The notes beneath the pieces were generated by a model. The model had not been told where the DNA came from, ran no database searches, and worked only from the letters and a program-made list of their open reading frames with translations. Below, in pieces: positions 46,699 to 50,020 of a stretch of 50,020 nucleotides of DNA. Numbering within the stretch: the stretch's first letter is position 1; every line of letters starts with the position of its first letter. This stretch comes from Bacillota bacterium (GTDB taxonomy: Bacteria > Bacillota > Clostridia > Lachnospirales > Lachnospiraceae): assembly GCA_023457255.1 (NCBI GenBank), contig JAEWMB010000006.1, positions 1 through 50,020 on the forward strand, read 5' to 3'. The translations under genes were made by a program, and so were the position numbers.

Positions 46699-47739
46699 TT
46701 ATGTTAGATTGTGTCTAACAAAATCATTTAATAATTTTTGTAAAAATATTTGTTCTTTAGATACCGCTATATTTAGTTTATTTAATATTCTTACATTAGC
46801 GTTATTTTTTTTGTTATTATCCAATAAAGAAGATTTTAAAAATAGGTTTCTTAAATTTAAGAAATAATTTTTTATCTCATCAATTTCTTCTAATAAATTC
46901 ATATCTTCTAATATATGTTTATCTAACATATATTTAATTCTTTCCTTCATAAAATATTTGTGTTCATAAATTAAATGAAAATCTCTTATTCCAATTTTAA
47001 TGCTTTTATTACCATCAAAATATTCTTTAATAGCTCTATAACTATTAAGACCATAATAATATTTATTTCCATCATCAAAAAGAGAAAATGGAATTGAATT
47101 AATGTAATTGAATAATTGAATATAAAAATCATTTTTACTAAAATTCAAATTAACATCATCAATATACTGAAATAGAGTAAATGCCTTAATATACTCAAAA
47201 GATCTAGAATTATCGTTATCTTTTACATTACCTACTGATGCATTCCATGCTGAATGAAAAGCTTTTTCTACAGTATCAAGGTCAATTTCTAAAGAAGTAA
47301 ATTTACCATGTTCGTAATTATCACTAACTACTAAAATATTTTTTTCTAAGTCATAACCAGAAATTAAAGTTGTATGAGCAAAATGTTTTTTACAATATTC
47401 CGGAATTATATAATACCAATCCAAATATAGATAAATATAATAATTATTATTAATAATATTGATTATGGTATCTTTAAAACTATGACTTTTTTCATAATTC
47501 GAATCAAACATTAAATACTGAGTTTTAAATATTGGGCAGTCTTGTAATAAATTCATATGGTTATCAAATATAAACATATTCCAGTCAAATGAGTACCTAA
47601 TTTGTATAAAATTGCTGTAAAACCAAGGTAAGTCCTTTTCTTCAATAGTTGAAAAGACAGCACCCATAATTGTATAAGTATATAACATTGGAGTATTTAA
47701 CTTTAATTTCTTTGCTTTATCATTTAATGTCACCTGCAT
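46699..47739 (-). CDS. Stand-alone BtrH-like (papain-fold) protein lacking the usual Cys
   Basis: The 346-residue protein has the same layout as the C-terminal domain of the PKS. The central motif YYIYLYLDWYYIIPEY, FAHTTLISGYDLEKN and ILVVSDNY matches the BtrH N-terminal family pattern (basic-residue/H..H, GYD, then D), and a helical C-terminal part follows. Where the PKS domain has KSCFFNSL the aligned stretch reads TYTIMGAVFS, so the expected nucleophilic Cys is absent. It may be non-catalytic or use another residue. AAAGGAG lies 5 nt before the ATG (47739). It is separated from the cluster by the IS21 remnant but is on the same strand, so it may once have been the first gene of the cluster. 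Base composition is even more AT-rich than its neighbours. Confidence 0.65.
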   Translation of the reverse strand: MQVTLNDKAKKLKLNTPMLYTYTIMGAVFSTIEEKDLPWFYSNFIQIRYSFDWNMFIFDNHMNLLQDCPIFKTQYLMFDSNYEKSHSFKDTIINIINNNYYIYLYLDWYYIIPEYCKKHFAHTTLISGYDLEKNILVVSDNYEHGKFTSLEIDLDTVEKAFHSAWNASVGNVKDNDNSRSFEYIKAFTLFQYIDDVNLNFSKNDFYIQLFNYINSIPFSLFDDGNKYYYGLNSYRAIKEYFDGNKSIKIGIRDFHLIYEHKYFMKERIKYMLDKHILEDMNLLEEIDEIKNYFLNLRNLFLKSSLLDNNKKNNANVRILNKLNIAVSKEQIFLQKLLNDFVRHNLT

Positions 47740-48144
47740 ATTTTCTCCTTTCTATATAGTCAATTGTAAATTTCTATAAAATCTAATTTCTATTTACGGC
47801 ATAATCCTCGCGTTATTGCGACTCTTTGCCATTGAACGCCAAATAAATCAACCCATCAAATTCTGGTCATATTCTTTGCATATTGATTACATTTAGTATA
47901 CATATTCAATTACAATAATTTACCATATTTGCAATTTTCTGTCAAATAAAATTGCAGATTTAGTCAAAATAAGCATTAATTTAACTGCATTTAACTGCAT
48001 TTAATCCGCAGGTAGTAAATTTCAGGAGTATTTTCATACAAAATAATTACATAATATAAAACTAAATGCTTGTATATTGCACAAATTTTAATTTATATCT
48101 TCACAATATACGCCAAAATTATTTCCTTAATTGAATTTAAAATT
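47740..48144. other. Intergenic region, AT-rich, no gene seen
   Basis: No convincing reading frame is present on either strand. The only structured element I see is a short direct repeat, TTAACTGCAT twice in tandem (47981-48000), followed by the related TTAATCCGCA. The RBS AAAGGAG of the BtrH-like gene is at its left end. A small inverted repeat TCGC...GCGA occurs near 47808-47821. The region presumably holds the promoter of the BtrH-like gene, but I could not pick one with confidence. Confidence 0.5.
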
Positions 48145-48450
48145 TTATTTTATTTTGACCTCTCTGCTAAAGAAGGGCAAATTATAATCATCCACTCTAC
48201 TCATAACTTCGACCTTGGATATCAGGTGATAGAAGTTACAGATTTTTTCAGCCCCACTTTTAAGCAAAGTTGGTTTTGCATATCCTTGAATAAATCCATA
48301 ATCTACATCAGCAACTAAGATTTCATTCACAAACTGCTCCAGTAATTTCTGTGATTCTATTGCTGAATCAATCCTAATAAAGGAATCCGCTGGCATACTA
48401 ATTCTGTTTATTCGTCTGCCAAATGGAATAGGTTCCGCATCCTTTATCAT
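48145..48450 (-). CDS. Small conserved protein of mobile-element type, possibly truncated
   Basis: The 101-residue protein (MIKDAEPIPFGRRINRISMP..) contains VDYGFIQGYAKPTLLKSGAEKI. This resembles a motif I associate with phage or integrative-element proteins of unknown function (DYG-I-G--KPTL-K-GAEKL). Such relatives, as I remember them, continue past the point where this frame ends (SREVKIK), so the C-terminus may be lost. Its start overlaps the stop of the gene at 48447 by 4 nt (ATGA), showing a two-gene unit. No catalytic motif is visible, and the function is unknown. Confidence 0.5.
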   Translation of the reverse strand: MIKDAEPIPFGRRINRISMPADSFIRIDSAIESQKLLEQFVNEILVADVDYGFIQGYAKPTLLKSGAEKICNFYHLISKVEVMSRVDDYNLPFFSREVKIK

Positions 48451-48638
48451 ATTTCCCGTATAATCGTATTCTTATAATTATACTCATATCCACTGCCTTT
48501 TACCTTAATTTCATTTTCACGCTTCTTCCTAACTGAACTAGTTTTTCTTATTGTCTGCTTAACAGCCTTATCTTTCATTTCATCCACTGCGTTATTTTTG
48601 GATGGCTCCATCTCATCTTTTGATGCAACATTCTTCAT
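48447..48638 (-). CDS. Small charged hypothetical protein
   Basis: The 63-residue Lys/Glu-rich protein (MKNVASKDEMEPSKNN..) has no hydrophobic segment and no recognised domain. It probably has a largely disordered N-terminus followed by a basic stretch (KQTIRKTSSVRKKREN). AGGAGGAAT is positioned before the ATG at 48638, and its stop overlaps the start of the next gene (48450), so the two are likely co-translated. A terminator lies immediately upstream of it. It could be a fragment of a larger element protein. Confidence 0.45.
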   Translation of the reverse strand: MKNVASKDEMEPSKNNAVDEMKDKAVKQTIRKTSSVRKKRENEIKVKGSGYEYNYKNTIIREI

Positions 48639-48651
48639 AGAAATTCCTCCT

Positions 48652-48691
48652 AAATAAAAATAGCAGAAGCAAACTTTTTGTTTACTCCTGC
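48652..48691 (-). terminator. Rho-independent terminator (minus strand)
   Basis: On the minus strand GCAGGAGTAAAC (48691-48680), loop AAAAA and GTTTGCTTCTGC (48674-48663) form a 12-bp stem with two G-T pairs. TATTTTTATTT follows directly. It sits just before the small gene starting at 48638 and after the broken helicase. Confidence 0.7.
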
Positions 48692-48760
48692 CGTTTCAAT
48701 CCATATGTAGCTTATTCCTTGGTATAATACCATTCGATTTTTGTAAGAAAATAGTGATTG

Positions 48761-48794
48761 CATTTCCAAGGTTATCGTTATAAAATTAACCTTG
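48761..48794. other. Short inverted repeat
   Basis: CAAGGTTA and TAACCTTG flank a spacer of about 12 nt in the 246-nt gap between the small genes and the helicase remnant. There is no T-run. Its role is unknown; it may be a leftover protein-binding site or element end. Confidence 0.35.
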
Positions 48795-48884
48795 AACTAC
48801 TTAATCTAGTCCTTGTTAGAATTGATGCCGACCAAAGCACTTTAATTCTTTCGAGGGCTACTTTTATTTTCTCCTCATTCTGTT

Positions 48885-49758
48885 TTATAACAAACTAATA
48901 GACCACAATGTCCTCTCCTCCTTTCCATGTTGCTCTATAGTTTTTCTCAAAAAATTATAATTTATTTCTATTGTATAAGAATTTCTTACCTTACCTTCTA
49001 AATTATGTACTTCATCAATCACCACATATTGAAATCTATCCGTAAGAAGCTCTTTTGAATAACCATATCTTTTTTTTAAATTTATGGTTAATAAATCCTG
49101 ATTGCATAAAATAATACCATCCGTTGAGAGAAGTTCATGACGTAAATTGTAATAAAAACAATAGTCTTTATGCACACAGTTCTGTCTACAAAAAACCGGA
49201 TTGAATTCTTTTACATTAATTTCATTCCAAACTTTATCCGAAATCGTAATCGTCAAATCTGATCTTTCACATATATTGTCAATTTCATTGCGAAGTTTTT
49301 GATATTCACCTTCATTTTTTCTTATAAAATATTCATCACTTCTATTCTTGCAAATAAAATGGTTTTGTCCTTTAGCAATAATAATATCTGGATAATAATG
49401 AAGAATAATCCTCAACTATTTTTATGTCTGATGCTAATTGTTCTTGCAATGCTATTGTTGACGTAGCAATTACTACTGGCTTTTTATAGAGTTTATGATA
49501 ATACAATATTGGAACAATATATGCAAATGACTTTCCAATCCCAACTCCTGCCTCGGCGACAATATGCTTTTTACTTTTCATGGAATCCGCAATTTCACAA
49601 GACATACTCCATTGTCCTTCTCTATCTTGATAACCATATTCAGGTGCAATATCTTGAAAAAAACCAAAAACTTCTGTACCTATCCTTTTAAATTTTTCCT
49701 TATGTTCTTTTTCATTTTCATGATTAAATATATCTTCAAACCATCCTTGATTGCTCAT
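48885..49758 (-). pseudogene. DinG/XPD-like superfamily 2 helicase, frameshifted and C-terminally truncated
   Basis: Two adjacent frames together resemble the N-terminal half of a DinG-type ATP-dependent helicase. The first (49758-49372) has a Q-region and Walker A EAGVGIGKSFAY followed by VVIATSTIALQEQL. The second (from 49415) has the FeS-cluster cysteine pattern (FICKNRS, CRQNCVHKDYC) and the DEAH-like VIDEVHN. The frames overlap at 49372-49415, where a one-base shift would join VEDYSS to HYYPDIIIAKGQNHFICK. The second frame ends at 48885 (RTLWSISLL), long before the C-terminal helicase motifs IV-VI. No function is expected. It marks the right flank as degraded accessory DNA. Confidence 0.75.
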
Positions 49759-49964
49759 CTAATCTCCTTTATGTATTCTACTATGTAGCAATAAACATAT
49801 CTTATACCTCATCTTTTTTATTCACCGCGCTTTTATATTGTAATAATCTTAACTTCTTATTTATTTGAAGCTTTTTCCACTTCCATATTTTTACGTTAAT
49901 TGTAAAATGAAACGCAACCCTTTCCACTACAATCAATAGTTTTTGAATAGTTAAATATATATCT

Positions 49965-50020
49965 GCTAAGAGGTTGCATCTTAGCTTACAAAAGATTGGT
50001 GTATGCCAGTCTTTTTGTTT
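49965..50020. terminator. Tandem hairpins at window edge, second followed by a T-run (plus strand)
   Basis: GCTAAGA (49965-49971) pairs with TCTTAGC (49979-49985). Next, AAAGATTGG (49991-49999) pairs with CCAGTCTTT (50006-50014) with one G-T pair and runs into TTTTTGTTT. On the plus strand the second has the form of an intrinsic terminator. No plus-strand gene is visible just upstream, so it may serve a gene or leader outside the window, or be a leader structure of the helicase region. Confidence 0.4.

Noticed and set aside
47981..48010. Tandem TTAACTGCAT copies as iterons of a plasmid origin
   Set aside because: There are only two and a half copies and no replication gene; most likely simple repetition in AT-rich DNA.
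48688..48708. GTTTCAATCCATATG resembling the start of a CRISPR repeat
   Set aside because: It occurs once only; no repeat-spacer periodicity and no cas genes are visible.

Overview
The window is AT-rich and reads like a low-GC anaerobic Firmicute, probably class Clostridia. A Lachnospiraceae-like host is a guess from base composition, the glutamate mutase, and the IS3 and IS21 elements; no rRNA or housekeeping marker is present to confirm it. Almost everything real lies on the minus strand, so the biology reads from right to left.

The core (about 911-45826) is one large hybrid NRPS/PKS biosynthetic gene cluster with very short gaps or overlaps between genes. In transcription order it holds: a phosphopantetheinyl transferase; a one-polypeptide glutamate mutase (B12-binding and catalytic parts fused), which should make 3-methylaspartate; a stand-alone malonyl-type acyltransferase; a discrete acyl carrier protein; an aspartate/glutamate-type racemase; two ABC exporter half-transporters; a starter NRPS (half-C-A-T-E); a four-module NRPS (C-A-T x3, then C-A-T-E); a second four-module NRPS (C-A-T x4 plus a terminal half-C); an AT-less PKS module (KS-KR-ACP) ending in a BtrH-like papain-fold domain; and an N-terminal fragment of a membrane-anchored PLP decarboxylase cut off by an IS3-family element at the left edge.

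Adenylation pocket residues, read by eye against the GrsA positions, suggest this order: D-Gln, Ser, X, X, D-Ser, Gly, X, Asn, Asn, then one malonate-derived, ketoreduced unit. That would give a hydrophilic nonapeptide ending in a statine-like beta-hydroxy-gamma-amino acid made from Asn plus C2. X marks three adenylation domains with the same unfamiliar pocket (DLRNYVGG[I/V]). 3-Methylaspartate from the glutamate mutase is an attractive but unproven candidate. No thioesterase is visible. The BtrH-like domain, related to the butirosin acyltransferase, is the best candidate for chain release, possibly onto an amine.

The right flank (about 45900-50020) is accessory debris: an IS21 (istA/istB) remnant, a second BtrH-like protein lacking the expected cysteine, two small genes of mobile-element character, a terminator, and a frameshifted, truncated DinG-like helicase. 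IS elements therefore border both sides of the cluster.
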